A DNA stretch of 64,000 nt from Chitinophaga pinensis. Lineage in GTDB: Bacteria; Bacteroidota; Bacteroidia; Chitinophagales; Chitinophagaceae. The stretch covers positions 1 to 64,000 of the forward strand of contig NZ_VOHS01000015.1 in NCBI RefSeq assembly GCF_007896845.1. Reading direction: 5' to 3'. The stretch's first letter is position 1; each line of letters starts with the position of its first letter. Both the position numbers and the translations under genes were made by a program. Under the pieces are notes generated by a model that was not told where the DNA came from, did not search any database, and was given only the letters and a program-made list of their open reading frames with translations. Of this stretch, positions 51,470 to 59,893 are shown in pieces.

Positions 51470-52336
51470 ATGCAAATGGATACTATGGAAGGGAAGAACG
51501 GCGAATATACCACCATCAACTGTCAGGGCACATTGCTGGATTTGTCCAAACCAGTGGTGATGGGTATTATCAACATCACGGAAGACTCATTTTTTGCCGG
51601 CAGCAGAACGCAGCATATTGATCTTATCCTGCAAAGAGCAGCACAATTACTCGAAGAAGGCGCTCAGATACTGGATATCGGGGCGCAGAGTACCCGTCCG
51701 GGTTCTGTCTCCGTCGGACCAGATACCGAACTGGAACGTCTCGTACCGGCAGTACGTACACTGAAAGAGCATTTCCCGCAGGCTATCCTGTCCATTGACA
51801 CTTACTATGCGAATGTAGCTGAACAGACTGTCAATGCGGGCGCAGCGATCATTAATGATATCAGTGCCGGTGATCTGGATGCGGAAATGATACCTACGGC
51901 CGGCAAACTGGGCGTACCTTATATCGCTATGCACATGCAGGGTACACCTACTAATATGCAGCAACATCCGCATTATGAAGATGTGACAAAGGAAGTACTG
52001 GATTATTTCATACGCAAACGCGCACAATGTCTGGAAGCCGGCATCAAAGATGTCATCATCGATCCGGGTTTTGGCTTTGGTAAAACCATTGCACACAACT
52101 ATACACTACTCAAAAAACTAAGTATTTTTCATATGCTGGAATGCCCTCTGCTCGTAGGTATTTCGCGGAAATCCATGATTTATAAATTACTGGAAACAAC
52201 GCCTGCTGAGGCTCTGAATGGTACAACGATATTGCATACACTTGCTTTACAGCAGGGAGCGCATATCCTGCGTGTACATGATGTGAAAGCCGCCATGGAA
52301 GCGGTGAAGATCACACAGTATATGAATGCATTATAG
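51470..52336 (+). CDS. folP: Dihydropteroate synthase
   Basis: A 288-residue enzyme that joins p-aminobenzoate to the pterin in folate synthesis; it is the sulfonamide target. Motifs: VVMGIINITEDSFFAGSR, DIGAQSTRPGSVSVG, IIDPGFGFGKTIAHN and GISRKSMIYKLL. The frame is open from 51404, but a promoter at 51420-51448 places the start at the ATG 51470. The diadenylate cyclase gene follows at 29 bases. Confidence 0.95.
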   Translation: MQMDTMEGKNGEYTTINCQGTLLDLSKPVVMGIINITEDSFFAGSRTQHIDLILQRAAQLLEEGAQILDIGAQSTRPGSVSVGPDTELERLVPAVRTLKEHFPQAILSIDTYYANVAEQTVNAGAAIINDISAGDLDAEMIPTAGKLGVPYIAMHMQGTPTNMQQHPHYEDVTKEVLDYFIRKRAQCLEAGIKDVIIDPGFGFGKTIAHNYTLLKKLSIFHMLECPLLVGISRKSMIYKLLETTPAEALNGTTILHTLALQQGAHILRVHDVKAAMEAVKITQYMNAL

Positions 52337-52365
52337 CTGGTAAATATTTGCTATTTTTACAATCT

Positions 52366-53178
52366 ATGGAGGATTTATTTAGTTTTTACGGATATCGTTT
52401 CCACTGGCTGAATATACTGGATGCTGCGATTGTTATATTCCTGGTGATTCAGTTGTATCGTCTGCTGAAGGGAAGCCTTGCGTTTAACATTTTCGTAGGG
52501 CTGTTGATGATATATCTTGCTTACTTTATTGTACAGCATCTGCAGATGCCGATCCTTTCGACGTTGTTACAGAGTTTCATCAACGTAGGACTGATCGCTA
52601 TCATTATTATCTTCCAGCCGGAGATCCGCAAGTTCCTGCTGGTACTGGGCAAGAAAGCCCCTTTGAGTAAAGACAGTTTCTTTACCAAACTGTTTCTGCC
52701 CGACCGGTTCAAGAGTTATAAAGAAGAAGAGAATATCATTAATGAAGTGATCACTGCAGTAGCCCGTATGGCGGGTACCCGCACCGGGGCACTGATTGTG
52801 ATTGCCAATACTTATCGTGTAAAGTTTGATACTGCGTCCAGCATCGCTATTGATAGTAATATCAATGCCAAACTGCTGGAAAGCATCTTCTGCAAAGGGA
52901 GCCCTCTGCATGATGGCGCATTGATCATTGTAGGTAACAAGATCCTCGCTGCAAAGGTAATACTGCCTGTATCCGAGAATCCTAATCTGCCTACGCGTAT
53001 TGGTCTCCGTCACCGTTCGGCAGTAGGTATCACGGAGCATAGCGATAACCTTGCTATCATCGTATCAGAAGAAAGAGGCACCATTTCTTATGCGCAGGAT
53101 GGCAATCTGGTACAGGATATTTCACTGGAAGAACTGAAGGTGAAGATGTATGAGGTGATGGTAGAAGGATATGCTTAG
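52366..53178 (+). CDS. cdaA: Diadenylate cyclase, CdaA-type
   Basis: A 270-residue membrane enzyme making cyclic di-AMP from two ATP. Three transmembrane helices (about 15-95) precede the DisA_N catalytic domain, with LHDGALIIVGN and GLRHRSAVGITEHSD forming the active site. The start is placed at the ATG 52366; an upstream TTG is not supported by the sequence around it. folP-cdaA is a common pair in Bacteroidota. Cyclic di-AMP controls osmolyte and wall balance in other bacteria. Confidence 0.92.
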   Translation: MEDLFSFYGYRFHWLNILDAAIVIFLVIQLYRLLKGSLAFNIFVGLLMIYLAYFIVQHLQMPILSTLLQSFINVGLIAIIIIFQPEIRKFLLVLGKKAPLSKDSFFTKLFLPDRFKSYKEEENIINEVITAVARMAGTRTGALIVIANTYRVKFDTASSIAIDSNINAKLLESIFCKGSPLHDGALIIVGNKILAAKVILPVSENPNLPTRIGLRHRSAVGITEHSDNLAIIVSEERGTISYAQDGNLVQDISLEELKVKMYEVMVEGYA

Positions 53179-53200
53179 TACAATCAGAATTAATGATAAG

Positions 53201-53236
53201 AAAGAGCGTCCCGCCTATGGCTGACGCTCTTTTTAT
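53201..53236 (+). terminator. Terminator of folP-cdaA
   Basis: AAAGAGCGTC pairs with GACGCTCTTT, followed by T's. Confidence 0.8.
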
Positions 53237-53272
53237 TGATAAGACAATGTCATTCCTGATTTCCCTAAAAAA

Positions 53273-53304
53273 AAGAGGCTGTTCACGGTCGTGAACAGCC
53301 TCTT
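53273..53304 (-). terminator. Terminator of the FKBP lipoprotein gene
   Basis: AAGAGGCTGTTCACG pairs perfectly with CGTGAACAGCCTCTT (15 bases, 2-base loop). On the minus strand a T-run follows. Confidence 0.85.
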
Positions 53305-53326
53305 AATATTTTAACAACCTTAGTAA

Positions 53327-54193
53327 TTACTTGCCTGGCTGAAGAGCTGCAGGAGCTTCAGGCTTGCCTTTCACGATGTCAACCAGCTGTACGTCAAATA
53401 CCAGTACAGAGTTAGCAGGGATAGGACCACTTGCCTGTAAACCGTAACCTAAAGTAGAAGGGATCAGCAGGGTAGCTTTGCTGCCTTTGTTCAGTGCTGC
53501 GATACCAGCATCCCAGCCTTTGATCACGAAACCGCGACCCAGAGGGAATCTGATAGGCTCGATTTTCGCACCTGGTCTTAAAGTAGTATCCAGGCTTGAA
53601 TCGAATACAGTACCATTGATCAGTTTACCGGTGTAGTGAACAACAACAGTATCACCTACCTGTGGTTTTTCGCCAGCACCCTGTTCGGCTACTGCTACAT
53701 AAACACCTTCAGGAGTGGTGGTAGTGTTCAGTTTGTTAGTTTTAGCGTATTCAGCGATGATTTTGTCATCAGCAGCTTTCTGCTTTGCGCCAGTATAGGT
53801 ACCTACTACTACAAAAGTCAAATTCAGCTTATCACCTTTTTTCGCCATTGGCGGACGCTGAGGCAAGCTATCGATAGGAATAGTGAAAGTAGCGCTATCG
53901 CCTTCTTTCAGCATTACCAGACCATCCATCAGGTCGTACTTATTTACTGATTTGGAGATCACGAAAGGAACAGGACCGCCTGCTACTTTACGGGATTCAA
54001 CTATAACTGAATCGTTCAGACTCTGGATGATGTTCAACAGTACGGTGTCGCCCAGCTTCAGCTGCGCGCCGCTTCCTGACTTATGAACAACGAAATCTAC
54101 GCCACCTGGAGTTTTTTTGGCGCCACCACCGGCACCGCAGCTCGCCAGGAAAAGGCCTAATGCTGCAACCAATAACTGTTTGTTCTTTTTCAT
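53327..54193 (-). CDS. Tandem FKBP-type peptidyl-prolyl isomerase lipoprotein
   Basis: A 288-residue lipoprotein (lipobox LASC, Cys19) with two FKBP-like domains. The C-terminal one (about 165-275) has the canonical VGDTVVVHYTGKLINGTVFD, FPLGRGFVIKGWDAGIAAL and LIPSTLGYG blocks and should be an active proline isomerase. The N-terminal one (about 30-135) keeps the fold (LGDTVLLNI, MDGLVMLKEGDSATFTIP) but lacks the aromatic active-site residues, so it may act as a chaperone module. It probably helps envelope protein folding. Confidence 0.9.
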   Translation of the reverse strand: MKKNKQLLVAALGLFLASCGAGGGAKKTPGGVDFVVHKSGSGAQLKLGDTVLLNIIQSLNDSVIVESRKVAGGPVPFVISKSVNKYDLMDGLVMLKEGDSATFTIPIDSLPQRPPMAKKGDKLNLTFVVVGTYTGAKQKAADDKIIAEYAKTNKLNTTTTPEGVYVAVAEQGAGEKPQVGDTVVVHYTGKLINGTVFDSSLDTTLRPGAKIEPIRFPLGRGFVIKGWDAGIAALNKGSKATLLIPSTLGYGLQASGPIPANSVLVFDVQLVDIVKGKPEAPAALQPGK

Positions 54194-54220
54194 TTGACTG
54201 TATTAGTAGGATTGAATAAC

Positions 54221-55225
54221 TTATTGTAACTGCTCTTCGTTTTCTTTAATGGCGTCGAGAAAATGTTCTACGGTCTTATCGAGTGTCTCAGAGCTGTGTC
54301 CGCCGGAAGCGTGGAAATGTCCGCCGCCGTCGAAATATTTTCTTGCGAAGGTATTTACGTCAAAATCTCCCTTGGAGCGGAAAGATAGCTTAATTTCCGA
54401 GTGACGGTCTATGATCAGTGCCGCCAGTTTGATACCCTGAATAGAGAGCAGGAAGTTTACCACTCCTTCTGTATCGCCGGTCTGCAGGTCAAAACGCTTC
54501 AGATCAGTATATGGGATAGCGATCATAGCGGTATTGTATTCATAGTATACTTCCATACGGTTCAGCAGGCTATGGCCCAGGAACCGCAGGCGGTTTTCAA
54601 GGAAATTATCGTAGATCGCAGAGTGGATGATTTCATGTTTCAGACCACGGTCAAACAGATCAGCCACCATACGGTGTACTCTCGCGGAGGTAGATGCAAA
54701 ACGGAAAGAACCTGTATCCGTCATGGTGCCGGCATAGATACACTGCGCCATGTCTTCGTTAATGTACTGTTCATCTCCTAATTTATAGATCGTTTCATAT
54801 ACCAGCTGTGCAGTAGATGAAGCGCTAGTATCGCTGACGCCGTACTCGAAAGTCGGTTGCGGCTCGAGGTGATGATCGATCAGGATTTTCGTGCACGCCA
54901 TCTTTGTCAGATACGGCTCCATACTCTTGGTACGGTATAGTGCATTGAAATCCAGGCAAAACAGCAGATCAATACCTTCCAGTGCCTTAAACGCCTTTTC
55001 CTGCATGGATTCAAAATCGAGTACGTCCTTTGCACCGGGCATCCAGATCAGGAAGTCCGGGAAATTGGTCGGAGAAATCACGGTTACATCATGCCCTTTC
55101 TGTCTCAGATAATGATATAAGGCCAGCGATGAGCCCATTGCATCTGCATCGGGTTTCTGATGCATCGTTATTACCACTCTTTTAGGGGTCTCCAGCAAAG
55201 GCTTAATTTCCTCTATCCTCTTCAT
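54221..55225 (-). CDS. nrnA: DHH-family phosphoesterase (NrnA-like oligoribonuclease / pAp phosphatase)
   Basis: A 334-residue DHH-DHHA1 enzyme that degrades very short RNAs and pAp. Metal-binding motifs are ITMHQKPDADAMGSS (motif I), CLDFNALYR, ILIDHHLEP (DHH) and GTMTDTGSFRF. The substrate-binding DHHA1 end has GGGHFHASGG. The gene is 27 bases upstream of the FKBP gene on the same strand. Confidence 0.92.
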   Translation of the reverse strand: MKRIEEIKPLLETPKRVVITMHQKPDADAMGSSLALYHYLRQKGHDVTVISPTNFPDFLIWMPGAKDVLDFESMQEKAFKALEGIDLLFCLDFNALYRTKSMEPYLTKMACTKILIDHHLEPQPTFEYGVSDTSASSTAQLVYETIYKLGDEQYINEDMAQCIYAGTMTDTGSFRFASTSARVHRMVADLFDRGLKHEIIHSAIYDNFLENRLRFLGHSLLNRMEVYYEYNTAMIAIPYTDLKRFDLQTGDTEGVVNFLLSIQGIKLAALIIDRHSEIKLSFRSKGDFDVNTFARKYFDGGGHFHASGGHSSETLDKTVEHFLDAIKENEEQLQ

Positions 55226-55343
55226 TCTTAACCTTTAAATATGCAGGCTGACCTGCTTTTATATTAACAATAAAACGTAACCGTTTTTACGAAAAAATGA
55301 AGTGCGAAGTTCTCTTTTTTTTTATCACTAAACAAATTCTAGC

Positions 55344-55351
55344 TACATTTG
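55344..55351 (+). promoter_or_regulatory. -7 element of ndk
   Basis: TACATTTG is an exact TAnnTTTG match, 34 bases before the ndk ATG. No clear -33 box is seen upstream. Confidence 0.55.
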
Positions 55352-55385
55352 CGCGCAAAATTAGTTAATTAGGAATTCTAAATAT

Positions 55386-55805
55386 ATGGCTAACAACAGA
55401 ACTTTTACAATGATTAAGCCGGATGCCGTAGAAAACGGTCATATCGGTGGCATTCTGAACAAAATTAACGAGGCAGGTTTCCGCATCGTAGCAATGAAAA
55501 TGACCCGTCTTTCTGCGCAGAAAGCTGGCGAATTCTATGCTGTGCATAAAGAAAGACCTTTCTACGGTGAACTGGTTGACTTCATGAGCAGTGGTCATAT
55601 CGTGGCTGCTATCCTGGAAAAAGACAACGCTGTTGAAGATTTCCGTAAACTGATCGGTGCTACTAACCCTGCTAACGCAGAAGAAGGTACAATCCGTAAG
55701 ATCTACGCTGAATCTATCGGCCGTAACGCGGTTCACGGTTCTGATTCTGACGAGAACGCAGCAATCGAAGGTGATTTCTTCTTCTCCGGTCTGGAAAAAT
55801 TCTAA
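55386..55805 (+). CDS. ndk: Nucleoside diphosphate kinase
   Basis: A 139-residue enzyme that balances nucleoside triphosphates. The phosphorylated residue is His117 in [25 protein letters not shown] and the final FFFSGLEKF are family landmarks. Codon use is strongly biased, suggesting high expression. It has its own promoter and terminator. Confidence 0.97.
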   Translation: MANNRTFTMIKPDAVENGHIGGILNKINEAGFRIVAMKMTRLSAQKAGEFYAVHKERPFYGELVDFMSSGHIVAAILEKDNAVEDFRKLIGATNPANAEEGTIRKIYAESIGRNAVHGSDSDENAAIEGDFFFSGLEKF

Positions 55806-55813
55806 TTACCGTG

Positions 55814-55876
55814 CCGGTAGTCCGCTACCGGTAGTAGATATCAGGGGCCGTCCGCCATATGGCTGGACGGCCTTTT
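55814..55876 (+). terminator. Two consecutive hairpins after ndk
   Basis: CCGGTAG/CTACCGG (55814-55831), then GGCCGTCC/GGACGGCC (55846-55872), followed by TTTT. Confidence 0.75.
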
Positions 55877-55913
55877 GTATTTTTAGCCCTTCATCTTTCT
55901 TATCTTGCCACTC

Positions 55914-56810
55914 ATGTGGGACGCTTATCTCAAAGGATTCAGGTCATATCTTCAGCTGGAACGCTCGCTTTCCGCCAATTCTATCGAGGCTTACCTCCGC
56001 GATGTCGAAAAGCTGATCCAGTACCTGCAATCTGCCAATAAACAATACCCTCCTGATCAGGTATCTCTCTCCGACCTTCAGGCCTGTGTACACTGGATTG
56101 CTACCCTCGGGATGACCGCCACCTCCCAGGCCCGTATTATTTCGGGTATCAAATCTTTTTACCGCTATCTGGCACTCGAAGATGTTGTCCGTCAGGACCC
56201 TACCCTCCTGCTGGAGGCTCCTAAAACGAAAAGACACCTCCCTGATGTACTCAGTTTTGAGGAAATTGAGCAGATTATCGGACAGATTAAGGCGGGTACT
56301 CCCGAAGGACAAAGGAACCGGGCCATTCTGGAAACCATGTACAGCTGTGGTCTCCGCGTCAGCGAAGTGATCAGCCTGCAGATCTCCCAGCTTCATTTTG
56401 ACGCAGGTTTTATCCGGGTCGTTGGTAAAGGTGACAAGGAACGACTGGTACCCATCGGTAGCGACGCCATGAAATACATCAATATATATAAGGACGAAGT
56501 CAGGGTGCATGTTCCCGTCAAAAAAGGACAGGAAGACATCCTTTTCCTGAATCGCCGGGGTAGTGCGCTGACCCGTGTCATGATATTCCTTGTTATTAAA
56601 GACCTTGCGGGAGCCGCCGGTATTGATAAACAGGTGTCTCCCCATACTTTCCGGCACTCCTTTGCCACGCATCTTGTGGAAGGTGGTGCTGACCTCCGGG
56701 CCGTACAGGAAATGCTGGGTCATGAAAGTATTACTACAACCGAGATCTATACGCACCTCGACAGGGAATTCCTGCGCGATACCCTGCAGAGGTTCCATCC
56801 CAGGTTTTAA
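55914..56810 (+). CDS. xerD: Tyrosine recombinase XerD
   Basis: A 298-residue site-specific recombinase that resolves chromosome dimers. The SAM-like N-terminal domain (about 1-90) has YLQLERSLSANSIEAYLRDV. Catalytic residues lie in SCGLRVSEVISL (Arg), HTFRHSFATHLVEGGADL (His, Arg), MLGHESITTT (His) and the nucleophile EIYTH (Tyr). Length and lack of nearby phage genes point to housekeeping XerD rather than an integrase. The ATG at 55914 is preferred over the TTG three codons upstream. Confidence 0.92.
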   Translation: MWDAYLKGFRSYLQLERSLSANSIEAYLRDVEKLIQYLQSANKQYPPDQVSLSDLQACVHWIATLGMTATSQARIISGIKSFYRYLALEDVVRQDPTLLLEAPKTKRHLPDVLSFEEIEQIIGQIKAGTPEGQRNRAILETMYSCGLRVSEVISLQISQLHFDAGFIRVVGKGDKERLVPIGSDAMKYINIYKDEVRVHVPVKKGQEDILFLNRRGSALTRVMIFLVIKDLAGAAGIDKQVSPHTFRHSFATHLVEGGADLRAVQEMLGHESITTTEIYTHLDREFLRDTLQRFHPRF

Positions 56811-57214
56811 GTCTGCAGTGGAAAAATAGCTCCCGGCTGCGCTATAAGTACCACCCGGTATATGTATTTTATGTTTTCTATCCCGCTTTCATATTACTTA
56901 GATAATAGTCATCCTTCGTTGATCCTTCGTTCATCAACGAAGGATCAACGAAGGATAGTAAATACCTAAACAGTATCAGTCTCTCCTTACACACATCTCT
57001 GAAGACTATTTACCACCCTTCTCCCCCGTTTTTATAAAGATGCCGTTATACTGCAGACAAGCAGCCTATTATTACCGTATTGTTAACTCTATTTTTCGGA
57101 TAGTTGGAAAGCCTTTTATATGTGTCTTTCATATGTGAAGACCCGTGCAGAATGAAAACCTGTAATAAAATCTTTACTCCATATAAACCTTAAACCTACA
57201 ATTAAACCTACAAG
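56811..57214. other. Intergenic stretch with hyper-palindrome
   Basis: About 400 bases between xerD and the PI-PLC gene. It contains the hyper-palindrome at 56902-56956; no other structure or coding potential is seen. The PI-PLC promoter must lie near 57100-57200. Confidence 0.55.
56902..56956. repeat. Hyper-palindrome B (same plan as the element at 10355)
   Basis: Perfect 21-base arms (56911-56931 and 56936-56956) with the loop CATC. Each arm is two copies of ATCCTTCGTT separated by G. With its ATAATAGTC prefix (56902-56910), the left side can be aligned with the 30-base arm of the element at 10355 at 22 of 30 positions. The bases that differ in the unit (G to C, A to T) do so in both tandem copies and, by pairing, in the opposite arm. 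Confidence 0.85.
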
Positions 57215-58192
57215 ATGAAAACACAACGTTTCATGCCCGTTGCCGGCTTTCTGCTGTCTACTGTATTCTTTTCTGCATGTTCCAAAGAGGATGTTACGCA
57301 ACCAGCACCTGCACTCCGTGTTGAAAACGAAGTAGCTGTAACCGCGCAAGCTGCAGCTGTAGCAATGAACAGCTGGATGACAAGTCTGGCCGACAATACC
57401 AGCCTCGCCGCATTGTCTATTCCGGGTACGCACGACAGTGGCGCCCGTGTTGAACCTGTATCTGGTACCGCAAAATGTCAGGACCTGACCATTGCGCAGC
57501 AGCTGGAAGCGGGTGTACGTTTCCTTGATATCCGTTGCCGCCACATTGGTAATGCATTCGCTATTCACCACGGTTCTATCTATCAGAACCTGAACTTTGA
57601 TGATGTATTGGGCGCCTGTACCAGCTTCCTTGCAGCACATCCGAAAGAAACCATTGTTATGAGCGTAAAAGAGGAGTATGATGCTACCGACAATACCCGT
57701 TCATTCGAGCAGACTTTCGACACTTATGTACAGAAGTATTCCAGCTATTGGTCTACCGGTGCTACTATCCCAACACTGGGACAGGTAAGAGGAAAGATCG
57801 TATTGGTAAGAAGATTCGGTGCTACTGCTACACCAAAAGGTATCGAAGCTACCAGCTGGGCTGACAACACCACTTTTACTATCAGCAACAGCAATGCAAC
57901 CCTGAAAGTACAGGATCAGTATGTAGTGCCTGACAATAACGCAAAGTGGACAAACGCAACGAACCTGTTCACCGAGTCCAGCACACAGAGCAACAACACC
58001 CTGTATATCAACTTCACCAGCGGTTACAAATCACTGATCTTTGGTATTCCAAGCATCACAACTGTATCCAACGCGATCAATCCGAAGATCAATACCTATT
58101 TCACAACCAATACACATGGCAGATATGGTATTATCCCAATGGACTTCGTAAATGCTGACAGAGCGTCTCTGATCGTCAATACAAACTTCTAA
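57215..58192 (+). CDS. Secreted PI-PLC X-domain-like phosphodiesterase (lipoprotein)
   Basis: A 325-residue lipoprotein (lipobox FSAC, Cys22) with a phosphatidylinositol-specific phospholipase C X-type TIM barrel. The two catalytic histidines are His73 (IPGTHDSGAR) and His119 (AIHHGSIYQ); DIRCRH near 106 and VMSVKEEYD near 150 supply other active-site residues. Such bacterial enzymes cleave phosphatidylinositol or glycosyl-PI and are secreted. The gene stands alone, downstream of the hyper-palindrome. Natural substrate unknown. Confidence 0.9.
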   Translation: MKTQRFMPVAGFLLSTVFFSACSKEDVTQPAPALRVENEVAVTAQAAAVAMNSWMTSLADNTSLAALSIPGTHDSGARVEPVSGTAKCQDLTIAQQLEAGVRFLDIRCRHIGNAFAIHHGSIYQNLNFDDVLGACTSFLAAHPKETIVMSVKEEYDATDNTRSFEQTFDTYVQKYSSYWSTGATIPTLGQVRGKIVLVRRFGATATPKGIEATSWADNTTFTISNSNATLKVQDQYVVPDNNAKWTNATNLFTESSTQSNNTLYINFTSGYKSLIFGIPSITTVSNAINPKINTYFTTNTHGRYGIIPMDFVNADRASLIVNTNF

Positions 58193-58206
58193 GAAGAAAA
58201 TAATAA

Positions 58207-58263
58207 GGCATAAAAAAAGGCAGCGCTGGAGGATAAACCTTCGGCGCTGCCTTTTTTATGCCT
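58207..58263 (+). terminator. Terminator of the PI-PLC gene
   Basis: GGCATAAAAAAAGGCAGCGC pairs, with one extra A, with GCGCTGCCTTTTTTATGCC. A long stem with a T-run inside. Confidence 0.85.
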
Positions 58264-58471
58264 TATATGAGATCAAATTAATGGAATAGTCAGGACAAAA
58301 AGTAATACTACCATACCTGCAATCAGGGAGCCAGCAATATGCTGGAACCAGTCTGCAGGCAGCCAAACCTTATAATGGCATCCGCAATAAAAGGACGGAT
58401 AAAACGGCGCCCGGATACAGGCTGCTCATCTCCCAAATCATCATATAGATATAGGAGCAGAAAGATCAGGA
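58264..58471. other. Probable small gene relic
   Basis: On the minus strand a frame reads KVWLPADWFQHIAGSLIAGM followed by a hydrophobic end and a stop near 58270, like a membrane protein C-terminus. Upstream the sense seems to continue in another frame (GRRFIRPFIADAIIRFG). No start is found before the neighbouring terminator. It may be the remnant of a small membrane protein gene. Confidence 0.3.
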
Positions 58472-58505
58472 CAAAAAAAACAGCTACTCAGGTCCTGAGT
58501 AGCTG
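58472..58505 (-). terminator. Terminator of the double beta-sandwich gene
   Basis: CAGCTACTCAGG pairs with CCTGAGTAGCTG around a single base. On the minus strand eight T's follow. Confidence 0.85.
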
Positions 58506-58593
58506 TATAATGTAATGAATGTGTATGTGTGGGTTACCAAACGAAGACTGGGGCTTGTAGTACAAAATATAGGTTAAATAGTACTCTAACACC

Positions 58594-59460
58594 TTAATGA
58601 TTGACCAGTGACGACTTTCGTCTTGTCACCGCCCAGTTGTTCAACCAACCGGGTACATAACCTGATGCTTTTCTGCGTACAGTGTCCCTGATATTGATAT
58701 TAATCGTGCTACAGGGTGGCACTGACTTTCGTCCCGGCATCATGCCTGTCTGGGCGTCTTCCTCCCAAAGCAATTGCTTGTCGCGGTAGACCTTAAAATA
58801 AATATCCGGCCCCTTTTGCTGACGGGGCTCACCGACCAAAATTAACCTGCTGGTTAGTTCCCTTTTGCTGAACCGGAGCTGATACCGACCATTTTCATCG
58901 GTACGCGCGCAGCCCAGCAGGCGATGGTTTCCGGCATTGTACGCTTCGACTCTGAGTTGTGCTTGTCCCTCTCTGGATTTCAATCGCTTTACTGTTCCCG
59001 CGATAATCCAGGTACCATAATTGGCCCTAATCTGGCTCCAGCATTCTACTGGAATAATATAGGCATAAGCAGCGACGTATCGCTGTCCTGAACGGGCCCA
59101 GTTTGGTACAACCGTACCGAGGTGATAATGGGTTTCGACTCCCCTGATATCTACCTGTTCCGGCATGTGTTGCAAACAGATGTCCAGTTCAAGTGGTTCC
59201 GTAAATAGATGTAGTTGTTCCCAGGTCAGCTTAAAATTTCCTCTCTCATCCAGTCCTGTCTCTGCCAGTAAGCGATCACGCTTTGCTTCAACCATTGCTT
59301 TTGTAAGCTGACCGGGCCCACTTAAAATATCCGTTTTGGGGCGGTTTTTCGTGGGGTAACGGCCTTCTGGTAAGTATACACGTAATTGCGCATTTACCAG
59401 AGGCTCTGTACAATCATCAGAGATCAATGCAGAAATGTTTCCGATTAACAGATAACACAT
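58594..59460 (-). CDS. Protein with two transthyretin-like / carboxypeptidase-regulatory-like domains
   Basis: A 288-residue protein with no signal peptide. Two beta-sandwich domains are suggested: the first (about 1-110) with LIGNISALISDDCTEPLVNA and LDERGNFKLTW, the second (about 150-265) with WIIAGTVKRLKSREG, VEAYNAGNHRLLG, TDENGRYQLRFS and DIYFKVYRDKQLLWEE. The A-x-D-x-x-G-x-[FY] turn is typical of carboxypeptidase-regulatory or transthyretin-like modules. Similar modules occur in large secreted or toxin-like proteins. Function unknown. It has its own terminator. Confidence 0.6.
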   Translation of the reverse strand: MCYLLIGNISALISDDCTEPLVNAQLRVYLPEGRYPTKNRPKTDILSGPGQLTKAMVEAKRDRLLAETGLDERGNFKLTWEQLHLFTEPLELDICLQHMPEQVDIRGVETHYHLGTVVPNWARSGQRYVAAYAYIIPVECWSQIRANYGTWIIAGTVKRLKSREGQAQLRVEAYNAGNHRLLGCARTDENGRYQLRFSKRELTSRLILVGEPRQQKGPDIYFKVYRDKQLLWEEDAQTGMMPGRKSVPPCSTININIRDTVRRKASGYVPGWLNNWAVTRRKSSLVNH

Positions 59461-59489
59461 AGCTCAAAGCTTTAAAAATTAAAAGAAGG

Positions 59490-59506
59490 GGTTAACATAC
59501 TTAACC
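59490..59506. promoter_or_regulatory. Palindrome upstream of the double beta-sandwich gene
   Basis: GGTTAA and TTAACC, 5 bases apart, lie 30-46 bases before the ATG at 59460, a position suited to an operator. Confidence 0.35.
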
Positions 59507-59688
59507 TCATTCTGGCCGATATGGTATAGCCGCTTTTTTCTCTGCATGTCTAAACAAGGAGGAACAAACATGGGTAGAAAGGCCCATTGCTATTGCTCGT
59601 ATGAGTCAAAGAACTTAAACCATAACTCACCCTGCAAAGATTATGAAGTTCTTACCGTGAGACAAGCGTTATCCTACTGTTTTATAAG

Positions 59689-59713
59689 AATGCGTAGTTC
59701 TACGCATTTTTCA
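59689..59713 (+). terminator. Hairpin with T-run
   Basis: AATGCGTAG pairs with CTACGCATT around TT and is followed by TTTC. It looks like an intrinsic terminator for a short plus-strand transcript, but no gene is firmly placed before it. Confidence 0.5.
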
Positions 59714-59893
59714 TCGGTAATTACGCGGGCTCGGGCGTACATAAACGGGCCTTTTTTATCTTAAAATATTGATTATCAAATTAATTATACATTTTTACAA
59801 CACTACATGGTACAAAGATGTTATATACGTATTCGCTTTGTCAAGTGATTATTTGTAATAATTTTACCATCAACTTAAAACCACAGCACAACC

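Larger units (their letters stand above)
59461..59893. other. Intergenic stretch between divergent genes
   Basis: About 430 bases. It holds a GGTTAA/TTAACC palindrome, a well-placed AAGGAGG before an ATG at 59571 (frame of 64 codons that runs through a hairpin, so doubtful as a gene) and the hairpin at 59689-59713. The promoter of the signalling operon should lie near 59800-59880. Confidence 0.45.

Noticed and set aside
55944-56798. A 284-codon frame on the minus strand opposite xerD
   Set aside because: xerD is complete with its catalytic residues. The opposite frame is a by-product of codon bias.
55914-56810. Prophage or integrative element because of a tyrosine recombinase
   Set aside because: The protein has XerD length and motifs, and there are no phage, conjugation or attachment-site features around it.
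59571-59764. A 64-codon frame behind a good AAGGAGG site
   Set aside because: It runs through a terminator-like hairpin and the last third looks non-coding. Strong Shine-Dalgarno sites are not typical of this genome, so the site alone is weak evidence.
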